Assembly (NCBI RefSeq): GCF_000317205.1
Contig: NZ_AJLK01000167.1
Span: forward strand, 1-64,000
DNA: 64,000 nt
Origin: Fischerella muscicola PCC 7414
Lineage (GTDB): Bacteria; Cyanobacteriota; Cyanobacteriia; Cyanobacteriales; Nostocaceae
Reading direction: 5' to 3'
The notes beneath the pieces are model-generated. The model saw only the letters and a list, made by a program, of their open reading frames with translations, had not been told where the DNA came from and searched no databases. The translations under genes were made by a program, and so were the position numbers. Below are positions 1 through 10,400 of the stretch, piece after piece (position 1 is the first letter of the stretch; every line of letters starts with the position of its first letter).

Positions 1-895
1 AGGTGGAGGTGGAGGTGGGGAGATGGGGTGATGGGGAGGTGGGGGGAGTTGGAGAGGTAGGGGAAGTTGGGGAAGTTGGGGAAGTTGGGGAAGTTGGGGA
101 AGTGGGAGGAGTGGGGGGTGTGCTACTACCGCCGCCTGTGGGGGGTGGGGTGACGAGTTTTGCATCCGCAGGTACATTGATTGTCAATCTTACCAACGGG
201 CTGTTGGTCATTTTATAGGATGTTATGGTTGGTTTTCCTGGAATATCTGATTTGAAATCAAAGACTGTAGGACTTTCGCCGCCGTTGCGATCGCTATATC
301 TTGGCCCTTGTCCACTGAGTTGAAAAGTACCTTCATATTGCTGTCCAGTTTTTGGATCGGTAACAATTCCTGTGTAAAAGGCTTTTGTGAGTCCAAATTC
401 GTCTTGAACTACGCCCTGATATTTAGTTCCTGGTAATTTTCCTTGATAAGTATAGGGCGTCAATTCACCACCAGATAACACTGGGGAATTGAGGATACCG
501 TCGAATGAAACAACTGGAATTCCTTTAAAGTCTACAAAGTAATGTAAACTTCCATCAGCACGTGTTTGTACCTTGACATAATCTGATTTGTAGACAGGAA
601 CGTAATTGGGATTACTGTTGGAACCTATATTTCGGTTGTAAGTCCCTGTCGAGTCAGTATCTACACGAGTAACACTGTTATTGAAATTGGGGTTAAAGCT
701 AGGAAGTTGGATAGTACCTGAAAGAGTCCCAGTACTTTGAATTTGAAAGGGCGTAATTTCAGCAGAGGCGCTGGCTGTTCCTAAACCAATTAAAACTGCG
801 GCTAAGCTACTGCTGCTAAGAATCCCACAGCCCAATTTACAGTAATTTTGAATTGGGTCTTGTTGTGTTTCAAAACCCGATAATTTTACTTGCAT
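1..895 (-). CDS. Secreted protein of unknown function with PTS-repeat tail (3' end outside window)
   Basis: An open frame reads leftward from the ATG at 895 and has no stop before the window edge, so the gene is incomplete (about 298 codons visible). The first 45 or so residues form a signal-peptide-like segment: a hydrophobic stretch (GILSSSSLAAVLIGLG) followed by TASASAE with an AxA cleavage site. A polar globular region of about 200 residues follows (for example YVKVQTRADGSLHYFVDF and FYTGIVTDPKTGQQYEG), then a low-complexity tail of PTS and PP units encoded by 9-bp repeats near the left edge. I do not recognise the family. It is probably an exported or surface protein with a proline/threonine/serine linker. 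No neighbour suggests a function. Confidence 0.7.
   Translation of the reverse strand, partial: MQVKLSGFETQQDPIQNYCKLGCGILSSSSLAAVLIGLGTASASAEITPFQIQSTGTLSGTIQLPSFNPNFNNSVTRVDTDSTGTYNRNIGSNSNPNYVPVYKSDYVKVQTRADGSLHYFVDFKGIPVVSFDGILNSPVLSGGELTPYTYQGKLPGTKYQGVVQDEFGLTKAFYTGIVTDPKTGQQYEGTFQLSGQGPRYSDRNGGESPTVFDFKSDIPGKPTITSYKMTNSPLVRLTINVPADAKLVTPPPTGGGSSTPPTPPTSPTSPTSPTSPTSPTSPTPPTSPSPHLPTSTST
35..120. repeat. 9-bp tandem repeats encoding a PTS linker
   Basis: On the plus strand the unit GGGGAAGTT is repeated in tandem from about 60 to 100, with degenerate GGGGAGGTGG units to the left. Read on the minus strand in the frame of the flanking gene, it encodes repeated Pro-Thr-Ser. The length of such a tract is likely to vary between strains. 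Confidence 0.8.
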
Positions 896-1028
896 GTGAA
901 ATTGCCTTTAATTAAAAAGTCAAAAAAGATACTGTAGTTTCACTATGGCTATTACCAAACAGCTTCTTATAGCTAGCTATTTTACGTAAGTAGCTAGAAT
1001 ATATAGTTATATTTACACCAGTAGAAAA

Positions 1029-3062
1029 TTAAAACCGGAAAGTGGCTCTCAAAGCCCCTACTATCAAGGGGTCATTTGCAGCGTTGTGATCAGGATTGAA
1101 AATGATGAATACACCTGGAGTCAGAGCTACATTATTATTCAACTGGGCACGATAAAAAATTTCTGCGTGCAGAGATGTATCCTCGCGTCCACCAGCTGTC
1201 CCTCCATCAGAAAAGTTGGGAAAGTTATAGCCTTCTGGTAAAGTACTAGAAGTGATTTTAGGGGGTTGTCCAAATAAAATTCCTCCCAAGTTGCCAGGAC
1301 GACCCAAGTTAGGAAAAGCTGCAAACACAGCCCAATTTGTAGTTTCCACACTTCCAGAAAGATTCACAGGATCTGAGTGAGTCCAACCACCCCAGGCCCC
1401 TAATTGCAAGTTGGGATTGATCCGCCATGTAGCAGTAGCACCAACAGCGTGAGTATTAAAGGCTGTAGACGGTGCGAAAGGGGAAATGAGTTGAGCATCA
1501 CCAGTACCATTTCCTAGCAAGCCATCGGGAGAATGAGAGAAAAGATAATGTATGCCCACATCAATATTATCGGTAGGTGCTAATGTTAATTGCGCGCCTG
1601 TGGTATATCTGCCCCCAAATATTCCCCCCAAGTTTGTATCATTGGGAAAACTAGGAATTTCGGCACTATAGATACCTTGTAAGCTGATGCGATCGCTAAT
1701 CTGCCAATCAAACCCAACACCACCAGTACTATTGCCAATTGCCAAAATTGGGTTACGCTGAGCAAATAAAGAAATTGCTCCTTCACCAGCACCTTCTAGG
1801 GGGTTAATACCGCGAAAGGTGTTCACAGGATTCACCCCTGCTGTCCCTACAACAAATCCGACTTGATCAGAAACGGGGAATCGATAAGATAACTCATTGA
1901 TGACTAGATCATTATTGTTTGTGTCGGCTTCAAAACCCAACCGTCCCATATTGGTATATACATAGGGTGCAGAAGAATTCAAATTGCCAGCAGCTAAGCT
2001 AGTTAACAGTAAATCTTTTCCTGAAAAAGAAGTCGCTAGGGTTAATTGCGCACTATTGGTAAAATTCAAATTTGTTTTGCCTTGGCGTTCCGGTTTTCCA
2101 TCTCTAGGAAACAAATCTACATCAGTACTGTTAGTTCCCTGTAAGCTAAAAATTGCTTGACCAACTAGTTTGGTTATTGGCGAAAATTGATTTGCTTGTA
2201 ATTCCTCAGTTTGGGCTTCTAAATTTGCTACACGCCCCTGTAATTCCTGTAATTGTGCCTGAAATTCTGTTTGCAACCTTTGCAATATAATTAAATCTTC
2301 TTGCGTAACAGTATTATTTGTATTGTTAGCAATTAATTCGTTGATTTTTTGTAGACAAGCTGCTAAACCAGCTGCAAATTCATAACGATTAATGGCACGG
2401 TTCCCTAAAAAATGACTATCGGGGTATCCAGCAATGCAGCCATACCGTTCCACTAGAGATTGTAAAGCACCAAAAGCCCAGTCTTGTGGTTGCACATCAT
2501 CAAGTTGTGACACAGATGTGATTTTAGACATTTGATTGTCTGAGTCTGAGGAAGTGTTTTCTTGTGGGATTTTGACAACTTGTTGCTTGATCTGACTTTT
2601 CACATCATGGGGAGAAATCATCTGTTGACCTAACGCCCTAACTCCCTTCCCTGGTAGGGAAGGGGGAATCTTTAAAGCCTCTGTCCTTGTAGGGGAGAGG
2701 TTTGGAGAGGGGTTTTCTAAATCCTGTGAAAAGTCAGGTTGATTTATAGATTTTTGTTGCTTCTCTTCCTCTGCTGGTGCTGCAATTACAGAGGAGTTGT
2801 GAGATTTGATTTTAGATTGATTTGAAAGTATTTCTTTATACTTGTATTTTGCAGATTCACCAGGAATATTTTTTATATTTTGCTCCTGCAAAATTAATTC
2901 GGGAGGTGTGATTTTTGCCACCGAAACAATTGAATTAGCTTGCTCTAGATTTACCTCTAGCAACGGATTATCTGGCTCAATTTGCAACTGTTCTGGTAAT
3001 TTTGCTGGAGATGATTGTCCTGTTGCTAGCACCCCTACTACCAGCAAACTGATATTGCTCAT
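1029..3062 (-). CDS. SLH-domain, OprB-type outer-membrane porin (iron-uptake porin family)
   Basis: A porin of about 677 residues built on the usual cyanobacterial plan. After a signal-like N-terminus (SLLVVGVLATG) comes a long variable linker. An S-layer-homology domain at about residues 185-250 (VSQLDDVQPQDWAFGALQSL ... INRYEFAAGLAACLQ) should hold the barrel to the cell wall. A short coiled coil at about 255-292 (LQRLQTEFQAQLQELQGRV) follows, then an OprB/carbohydrate-porin type beta-barrel to the C-terminus, which ends in RATFRF, the usual aromatic outer-membrane ending. An in-frame TTG lies at 3086, but I chose the ATG at 3062, which starts directly before the hydrophobic segment. The linker holds a peptide derived from a repeat element (separate entry). 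The substrate cannot be told from sequence; relatives are annotated as iron-uptake porins. Confidence 0.88.
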   Translation of the reverse strand: MSNISLLVVGVLATGQSSPAKLPEQLQIEPDNPLLEVNLEQANSIVSVAKITPPELILQEQNIKNIPGESAKYKYKEILSNQSKIKSHNSSVIAAPAEEEKQQKSINQPDFSQDLENPSPNLSPTRTEALKIPPSLPGKGVRALGQQMISPHDVKSQIKQQVVKIPQENTSSDSDNQMSKITSVSQLDDVQPQDWAFGALQSLVERYGCIAGYPDSHFLGNRAINRYEFAAGLAACLQKINELIANNTNNTVTQEDLIILQRLQTEFQAQLQELQGRVANLEAQTEELQANQFSPITKLVGQAIFSLQGTNSTDVDLFPRDGKPERQGKTNLNFTNSAQLTLATSFSGKDLLLTSLAAGNLNSSAPYVYTNMGRLGFEADTNNNDLVINELSYRFPVSDQVGFVVGTAGVNPVNTFRGINPLEGAGEGAISLFAQRNPILAIGNSTGGVGFDWQISDRISLQGIYSAEIPSFPNDTNLGGIFGGRYTTGAQLTLAPTDNIDVGIHYLFSHSPDGLLGNGTGDAQLISPFAPSTAFNTHAVGATATWRINPNLQLGAWGGWTHSDPVNLSGSVETTNWAVFAAFPNLGRPGNLGGILFGQPPKITSSTLPEGYNFPNFSDGGTAGGREDTSLHAEIFYRAQLNNNVALTPGVFIIFNPDHNAANDPLIVGALRATFRF
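2628..2717 (-). repeat. Palindromic repeat inserted in frame in the porin linker
   Basis: This stretch holds the hairpin-forming words CTTCCCTGGTAGGGAAG and TAGGGGAGAGGTTTGGAGAGG, which are typical of dispersed intergenic repeats in Nostocales. Here it is translated in frame as NPSPNLSPTRTEALKIPPSL followed by PGKGVRALG. It sits in the non-conserved linker before the SLH domain, where extra residues should be tolerated. Confidence 0.7.
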
Positions 3063-3214
3063 TGTATTACTCTTTACTAGTACCAATATTACTTTTGACA
3101 GGCAAAATTACTTTGGTACAGGAAAGTTTTTAATATTAAGTTATAAAAGTTACTAATATTGTTAAATATACTGAGGAGATTACTTGTTCACCACTAAGCC
3201 TACCCTCAAACGCC

Positions 3215-5530
3215 TCAGAATGAATGATGCCTATCGATTAAAAACAATTTTTTTTCTATTGATTTGATTGTTGCCAAACTAGCATTACCAGCATTATTTA
3301 GACAATCTATTAAAACTTTGTTAGCGTTCCAATACTGCTGTAAGATTTGCAATTCATTTTCATCAAACTGCCAATCATATCCTATTTGGCGATCGCTAAT
3401 AATTAAATTGCGTAGTTTACTAGTCCATGTTTCTCCATTTTCTTCCCACCAACTTTTTAAAGCATGTCTACTTTGTTCAGGTGTCGGAAGTTCATCGTGT
3501 AGATTTTGTAGTGATTGTTGGAGAAGCGGACGATCTTGTAGTAGGTGTTGTAAGTCAAGGGCAAGTGCGATCGCAGATAAGCGTTGATAGAAAATATTAG
3601 TAGTCATCCTCACACTGATAGCTAGGGCATGGATTAATGCCAAATCTAAAGCTAAATCAATAGCTAAATTTCCTGCTAATCTACTATCTAGAGATAAAGC
3701 TAAGTTTTGATTGTAAGCAAGAGGATAATCTGGAGGAAGAGCAAGGGTAAAATAAAAAGCGCGCACACTAGCTGGGTAATAAGATGCATTAATTATTGAG
3801 GTTTTTTCATCTAACCATTGCAGAAATTTCTGCAATTTTTTATCTGTAATTACTAAATTATCAATTTGTTGTTTCATTAATAACAATAATTCATCGCCGG
3901 GTTGTATCATTCCCGCAGCTAACAAAAAAACTTCTCGCCAACGTTTTTCTCCAATATGAGTAACAAAATTTTGCAGAGTTTGGGAATTTCCAGCAGTAAC
4001 AATTTCTCTGGCAGTTAGATACTCTTGAAATGTTAAATGTGAAAAAGAATAAATACCTCTTCCTTGTTCTAACAACAAACCGTGTTGTGCTTCAATAGCT
4101 TTTAATGCAGCAGTGCTATCCAGTTGCAACGCTTCTGGGTCTGTGGATGCATGGGGAAGCTGACGCAGATATTCGGCTATGAGAGGTTGGATTTTAGTTG
4201 CTGGAAAAAAATAATCTCCTTGAGTAAATGTAGTAGCTGCTAAACGACAAAGCAACTTAATTTTATCTAGCAACGATAAATTGCGATAAAACTCATCTCT
4301 TGTAATTCTTCTGGCTTCATCCCAACGCACTAACAATAATTCTAATGCTTGCTTATAAAGTTCTGAGCGTAAGGCTGGGAAGTCACCTAAAAATTGAAAT
4401 ACCAAGCAAGTAAGATTTAGTAAAATTGGTGTTGTTGCTAATTCCAATATTTGTTGATTTTCTGGCAATTCTAATTTTTTTATAAACTCAGTAGCCTTTG
4501 CTTTTCCCTCCCAGAGAGAGTTTTTCGCCACAGCTACAAACCATTTATCCGCAAATGTTACAATTTGCGATTTACTAAAATCAGCTATTTCAATTTCAGT
4601 AAAGCCATTAAACTGATATCGCTGGGCAGCAAGGCGACAGGTAATAATTACTGTATTTTTGTAAAATTTTTCAGAAAAATTATGGATTTCTCTAATAATT
4701 TTATCGCTTTCTTCTTCATTTAATTCGTCTAGACTGTCTAGTAATATTAATGCTTTTCCTTGAGCAAATATTGTCAAAATTTCTGAGATGGAAATATTCT
4801 GTTCACTCAATTCCTGATAAATATATTGTAATAAGCTAATTTGTTGATTCTCGCTATTATTTTCAGCTAAGTTTTTGAGCCTAATAAAAATAGGTAGGCA
4901 ATCTGATTTAAACTTTCCCTGATTACAACGAACTGCAAGCGATTGTAAAAAGGTGGTTTTACCAGAACCTGTTTTGCCAAACACCATCAATTTAGAGTAT
5001 TTGGCAACTGCTTCTAAACCAGGAATTCTTTGTTGATTAAACTTATCTAAATTAAAACGATCAAAATTATTAGAATCTAGTCTTTGTAAGTCAGTAATTT
5101 CCAACCATCTTTTACTGGTAATTTCCTCAAATATATTGACTTCTACATAAAGATCATCTAAAACAATAGGTCGAGCAATATCCAACAGATGTAGAGTTCC
5201 ACACTGGGCTTGAATTTTTTCGTAGTTAGCAAAGCGTGCTTTTTGCACTAAAGCATCAATATCTGAAGTATTTTCTGAGATTGTTTCCAAAGACAGTGAT
5301 TCATCAGGGGATTTTTGGGCAATTTCTTCTGAATTTAATCCCAAGACTAGGCAAATTTCATGAAAAACTTGACGATCAATAGCTTTACCAGTAAAGAATT
5401 TCCAAATTGGCTGACGAGTTTCTAAACCTACTTCACCAGCTAGATATTCCTGAGTCCAACCTTTACGCCGAAAAGCCTGTTTGGCTTTTCTAATTCCCTC
5501 AGCTGATGCTTGCAGCGATCGCTTTGCCAT
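3215..5530 (-). CDS. NACHT-domain NTPase with HTH-like N-terminus
   Basis: A 771-residue STAND-class ATPase. Residues 1-70 (EGIRKAKQAFRRKGWTQEYL ... GLETRQPIWKFFTGK) resemble an Xre-like helix-turn-helix often seen at the start of cyanobacterial NACHT proteins. The NACHT core follows, with Walker A GKTGSGKTT at 185-193 and Walker B LILLDSLDEL at 261-270. Downstream come helical NACHT-associated regions (PILLNLTCLVFQ, YSFSHLTFQEYLTAREIV) and an alpha-helical C-terminus without obvious LRR, WD40 or TPR repeats. Bacterial NACHT proteins are NLR-like and several act in anti-phage defence; here that role is inferred from family only. The gene stands alone, with about 580 bp of repeat-bearing spacer upstream. 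Confidence 0.85.
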   Translation of the reverse strand: MAKRSLQASAEGIRKAKQAFRRKGWTQEYLAGEVGLETRQPIWKFFTGKAIDRQVFHEICLVLGLNSEEIAQKSPDESLSLETISENTSDIDALVQKARFANYEKIQAQCGTLHLLDIARPIVLDDLYVEVNIFEEITSKRWLEITDLQRLDSNNFDRFNLDKFNQQRIPGLEAVAKYSKLMVFGKTGSGKTTFLQSLAVRCNQGKFKSDCLPIFIRLKNLAENNSENQQISLLQYIYQELSEQNISISEILTIFAQGKALILLDSLDELNEEESDKIIREIHNFSEKFYKNTVIITCRLAAQRYQFNGFTEIEIADFSKSQIVTFADKWFVAVAKNSLWEGKAKATEFIKKLELPENQQILELATTPILLNLTCLVFQFLGDFPALRSELYKQALELLLVRWDEARRITRDEFYRNLSLLDKIKLLCRLAATTFTQGDYFFPATKIQPLIAEYLRQLPHASTDPEALQLDSTAALKAIEAQHGLLLEQGRGIYSFSHLTFQEYLTAREIVTAGNSQTLQNFVTHIGEKRWREVFLLAAGMIQPGDELLLLMKQQIDNLVITDKKLQKFLQWLDEKTSIINASYYPASVRAFYFTLALPPDYPLAYNQNLALSLDSRLAGNLAIDLALDLALIHALAISVRMTTNIFYQRLSAIALALDLQHLLQDRPLLQQSLQNLHDELPTPEQSRHALKSWWEENGETWTSKLRNLIISDRQIGYDWQFDENELQILQQYWNANKVLIDCLNNAGNASLATIKSIEKKLFLIDRHHSF

Positions 5531-6107
5531 TGTTTTACAGTATGAACTTACTCTTTATCTAAAAGAAGTATTTATTTATACCAATTTATACATAATTATA
5601 CTATACAGCAAAGACTGTTGCAAATATGTATACTCAATTATTACAGTGATTTTAGAAAAATAGCTATCAAATAGCTTGACTGTTAACTATGTAACAAATA
5701 AATATTTATAAGATTTACTATTTTGCATACAAGTTATACAATAAATACATAAGTTCAACTCAAAAATCAACATGATCTCAAAGGTTGATTGTTGATAATG
5801 AAATCAAGTCAGCCAAATGAACATACCCACGAAGCTTATAGCATTGTCAAATCAATCAAACTGATGAGCAATGCTGTAAGCTTTTACTTAAGTAGGTCGG
5901 TAAAATTCAGGGTCGTCATTAGTCATTGGTTCTTGATTAATAATTACTAGTTGTTACAAAGGACAAATGACAAATGACAACCCTAACTAGTACTCTACCA
6001 CACAAGTTTTGACAGCTTGCGAGACGTCAGATCTCCGACTTTTTTAAAAAGTCGGGGATCTAGCCAAACTGTCAAAATCAATTTGGTGAACTACTAGTTA
6101 GCTTAAT
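5531..6107. other. AT-rich spacer with one MITE copy
   Basis: No gene seen. The first 300 bp are very AT-rich and probably carry the promoter of the leftward NACHT gene. Around 5800-5890 there is an inverted pair of AAGCTTATAGCATTG-like and CAATGCTGTAAGCTT words. The last part is a MITE-like element (separate entry). Confidence 0.6.
5984..6101. mobile_element. 118-bp MITE-like element, family A
   Basis: The ends are perfect 10-bp inverted repeats (CTAACTAGTA and TACTAGTTAG). The centre is the palindrome GATCTCCGACTTTTTTAAAAAG followed by its complement. The inner flanks CTACCACACAAGTTTTGACA and CAAAATCAATTTGGTGAACT recur in other copies at 17842-17954 and 26572-26680. There is no coding capacity, so it would be non-autonomous. 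Confidence 0.75.
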
Positions 6108-7307
6108 TTAAGCTGACCTACTTAAAAACTTTTGAAATTCAGCTGCCACAATGGGACGACTAAACAGAAAACCTTGCATGGCATCACAGTTATGTTGTCG
6201 TAAAAACTCTAGGTCTAACTCAGTTTCTACACCTTCAGCAATTACCTGAAGATTGAGATTATGACCCATTTGAATCAATGCTGTTGTAATAGCTGCTTTT
6301 TGTGGATCGTTGACAACATTATGAATAAAGTAACGATCAATTTTTAACTTATTAATAGGTAGTTTTTTGAGATACATTAATGAAGAGTAGCCTGTACCAA
6401 AATCATCAACAGCTATTTTGATGCCTAAGGAACGCAATTCATTCATTGTAGCGATCGCGGCATTAATATCTTGCATAATTAAGCTTTCTGTAAGCTCTAA
6501 TTCTAGGTAATGTGGTTCCAAATTATTAGTGGTTAAAAAATGAATAATTTTTTTAATCAAATCTGGTTGAGTAAATTGGCGCGCTGAAAAATTAACAGCT
6601 ATACATAAGGGAGAGTAACCTGCATGTTGCCAAGCTTGATTTTGTTGGCAAACACTTTCTAAAACCCATTCACCAATAGGAATAATTAACCCTGTAGACT
6701 CTGCTAGAGGAATCAATTCAGAAGCAGCAACCCTTCCTAATTCTGGACTTTGCCATCTAAGTAAAGCTTCTGCGGCAATGATTTTTCCAGAATGAATATC
6801 TACTTGTGGTTGATACTCAACAAAAAATTGTCGAAAATGTCCTTGCTCAATCGCTGCGTGTAAAATATTTTTTACAACCAATATTTCTGAATTAAAAGCT
6901 TTGAGTTGTGGACTAGTAGAATAATACTGTTTCAAAGTAGCCTGTTTTTGTAAACGCCCATCAATTGCACTCAATAATTCAGCACGAGTAAATGGTTTTG
7001 TGAGATAGTCATCCGCACCCAATTCCATGCCTTGACGAAAGTCAGCTTTAGTTGCTTTTGCAGTCAGAAAAATAAACGGAATTGTTGCTGTTAGTGGTTC
7101 TTGCCGCAAAGTGGTTAATACACCATAACCATCAAATTCTGGCATCATTAAATCGCACAAAATCAGATCAGGAACTTCTGTTAAAGCTAAATTTATCCCT
7201 ACTTTACCGTTAGCAGCATCAATAGTTTCAAAATCTTCTGCTTCTAGTAATTCAACAAGGTTCTCACGAACTGCATTTTCATCTTCAATTACTAAAATTT
7301 TAGTCAT
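6108..7307 (-). CDS. Response regulator: receiver plus EAL c-di-GMP phosphodiesterase
   Basis: A 399-residue protein. The N-terminal receiver (1-120) has the acidic pocket VIEDEN, acceptor Asp52 in LCDLMMPEFDG and the conserved Lys in YLTKPF. The EAL domain (about 155-395) keeps the catalytic landmarks EALLRW, VNFSARQ, ELTESL, DDFGTGYSSL, KLKIDR and AEGVETE, so it should hydrolyse c-di-GMP rather than only bind it. It lies 93 bp downstream of, and on the same strand as, the LOV/PAS histidine kinase, its likely phosphodonor. The spacer between them is a hairpin-forming repeat that could modulate read-through. Confidence 0.93.
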   Translation of the reverse strand: MTKILVIEDENAVRENLVELLEAEDFETIDAANGKVGINLALTEVPDLILCDLMMPEFDGYGVLTTLRQEPLTATIPFIFLTAKATKADFRQGMELGADDYLTKPFTRAELLSAIDGRLQKQATLKQYYSTSPQLKAFNSEILVVKNILHAAIEQGHFRQFFVEYQPQVDIHSGKIIAAEALLRWQSPELGRVAASELIPLAESTGLIIPIGEWVLESVCQQNQAWQHAGYSPLCIAVNFSARQFTQPDLIKKIIHFLTTNNLEPHYLELELTESLIMQDINAAIATMNELRSLGIKIAVDDFGTGYSSLMYLKKLPINKLKIDRYFIHNVVNDPQKAAITTALIQMGHNLNLQVIAEGVETELDLEFLRQHNCDAMQGFLFSRPIVAAEFQKFLSRSA

Positions 7308-7314
7308 TTTTTTA

Positions 7315-7405
7315 TTGGTTGATGGTTAGTAGTTGGTGGTTGGTTGTTGTTGGTTGTTGGTTAGGAATCTTCCTAACAACAAACAACTATCAACAAACAA
7401 CTAAC
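7315..7405. repeat. TTGGTTG/CAACAAA heptamer-type repeat hairpin
   Basis: The left half is made of GGTTGTTGGTTG units and the right half of AACAACAAACAACTATCAAC units, so the transcript between the kinase and its downstream regulator can fold into a long AU/GU-rich stem. Similar stems occur at 13556-13632 and 40464-40536. Confidence 0.65.
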
Positions 7406-10400
7406 AATTTTGTAATGGCAAAGTGACAGTAAACGTTGTTCCCACTCCCACTTCACTGTTCACAAATATTTCACCCTGATGTAAATCTATACATTTTTTG
7501 ACAATTGTTAGTCCTAAACCAGTACCTGGGATATTGCCAACATTTGCAGCACGATGGAAAGATTCAAACAAATGAGGTAAGTCTTCTTGGGGAATACCAA
7601 TTCCTTGGTCTTTTATTTCAAATACAACTCGATCTTCCTGATAAGTGATAGTAAATGTGATGATGCTGTTGTTGGGGGAATATTTGATCGCATTTGTGAG
7701 TAAATTTCTGAGAATGTGTCCCAACAATTTTTGATCCATGTGGCAGGATATGGATTCGTATTCACAGTCAAAGGCGATCGCATGTTCTGTATTAACATCC
7801 TGTTGCAATTCTTGGAGTAAGTCACGGCAGTACTCAACCAAATCTAGTAATGTCGGTTTAAAATCTATTCTTCCCACTTCTGCCTTACCAATCACCAACA
7901 CATCATTTAACATCTCAGTCATATGTTTAACGCTGTGTTGAATGCGATGTATATGGGAGAGTAATTTTTCTTCTGTCCATTTGTGATGATAGTGTTCTAC
8001 TAACTCTGAAGAAGAAAGAATGGTACTCAACGGTGTACGGAATTCATGGGAAATCACGGTGACAAAACGAGATTTTAATTCGTTGAGTTCTTTTTCTGTC
8101 TCCAATGCTGTTCTTAGTTCCTCTTCCAATTGCTTGCGTTTGCTAATATCTGACCAATAACCGACGATTTCTAGAGGTTTACCAGTATCATCGCGTACAA
8201 GTTTGGATTGATCGTATACCCAAATGTAATTACCATTTTTGTGTAAAAAACGGTACTCACAGATACATTCTCCCTGCTCAAATAAGTTTGCTGCTTCCGT
8301 AAAAACATGGGATTTGTCTTCTGGGTGGATGCGATCGCACCAAAACTTAGAATTTTCTATAAATTCTTCCGCTTCATAACCAAGCATGGCGGTGACATTC
8401 TCACTCATGAAGGTAATGTCATAATCTTCATAAGGTTTACAGGTATAAATAACGGCTGGAGTTGCGGACAGTAAATATTGCTGCCGCCGTTGCGATACCA
8501 TTAATGCCATTTCTGACTGCTTGCGCTCGGTAATATCATTTTGAATGCCGACATAATGAGTGCAATTACCATTAACATCAAACACCGGAGAAATACTTAA
8601 TTCATTCCAAAACAAACTACCATCTTGACGATAGTTACGTAAAACTACGGTACAATTTTTTGCTTGCTGGATAGCGTTTTTAAGTTCTTGGATTTCGGGT
8701 TGATTGGTATCATTTCCTTGCAGAAAACGACAACTGCGACCGATGACTTCCTCTGGTGAGTAACCAGTAATGTGTTTAAAGGCAGGATTAGCATAAATTA
8801 TTGGTAAGTTTGGCAGCCTCGCATCACAAATCACAATGCCGTTACTGCTAGCAGCGATCGCGCGATCGCGCAAGCGCAGGTTGGCTTCTGTTCGCTTGCG
8901 ATCAGTAATATCTGTGGAAATGCCACAAATGGCACGGGGAACACCATTTGCATCTTTTAAAGGAAACTTGACGGAAAGATAGGTATGTAACCCATCATCT
9001 TGGGGAACAATTTCTTCTGCTTCTATGGGTCTACCAGTAGTAAGAACATTATGATTATTCTTCGCAAACTCATCAGCTATATGGTGCAGGAAAAATTTGT
9101 ATATACTTTTGCCTTTAACCTGCTGTTTGGAAAATTTAAACACCTTTTCATACTGGCTATTAACGAGTAAAAATCTGTTTTGAGTGTCTACAACATAAAT
9201 AATCGCTGGAGAATTATCTAAAATAGCCTGTAGCTCTGCTTGAGTCTGCCGCAATGCAGCCTCTGCCACTTTGAGATCATGAATATCTGTATTTGTACCG
9301 AACCAATTTAATATTGTCCCGTCCTGATCCCGCTGTGGTACAGCACGTGCTAAGTGCCAGCGATATGTTCTGTCAGTTACCCTATACCAGCGAAATTCTA
9401 ATTCTAAGGGTTCACCCGTAACTATAGAGTTTTGCCAACCATCCAAACATTTAGATAAATCTTCAGGATGCACCCAATTTTGCCACTTCCAGCCCAACAT
9501 TTCTTCTTGTGTACAACACAAGTAATTCTGTATGCGTTGGTTGATGTATTCTACATAGCCATCTGGCTGAGCAATCCATACTTGTTGGGGAATAGATTCC
9601 GCTAAGAAGCGAAAGCGTTCTTCACTTTTTTGTAAAGCTTGTGTTCGTTCCTCTACTCTTGTTTCTAGTTCTATGTTTTCTTGTTTTTGTTCAGTTATGT
9701 CCCTTTGTACAGAAACAAAGTGAGTAATTTTGCCTTGTACATCTGCTATGGGAACAATGTTAATTTCAACCCAATATGTAGAACCATTTTTGTGGTAATT
9801 AATTAATTCTGCTCTAATTGGTAAACCATTTTGCAAGGCGGTACGAATACGGTCTAATTGGGTGCGATCGCTGAACTCCCCCTGTAAAATTCGCGGTGTT
9901 TTACCTATAACTTCAGCACTTGACCAGCCGCTTATCCGGGTAAAGGCTTCATTCACGTAAACTATTTGTGGCCCAAAAGGTTCATCGAGTGCATCAGCTG
10001 TGGTGATGATAATGGCATCGTTAGCATTTACAACGGCTGACTCAAACAAACGTAGTTGTTCGATGGTGTCTACTAGCTGACAGGGAGAACTAGGAGTAAT
10101 TTGTAGTGCTTGATAAATAGTTTTGAATGTAACTATTCCAACTAGTTGGCTTTCTTCATCAACAATTGGTAGTAAAGGCAATTGATATTGCTGTAAAAAT
10201 GACAATAAAAAAGTAATATTAGTAACTTGGACTTGACTGTACTTAAGTGAAATTGCGGTAAAAGTCATTACCTGCGAAATTGTAGCGGCTTGGAAGTCAA
10301 ATTTACAACAGACCAATCTAATTACATCTTGATCCGTAAACCATCCCAACACCCGCATTTTATCTGCCAACAAATTCTCTACCACCAACACATAACTCGC

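Noticed and set aside
3-218. Plus-strand open frame of Val-Gly-Glu repeats
   Set aside because: It is the antisense of the PTS-repeat region of the leftward secreted protein, and its content comes only from the 9-bp repeats.
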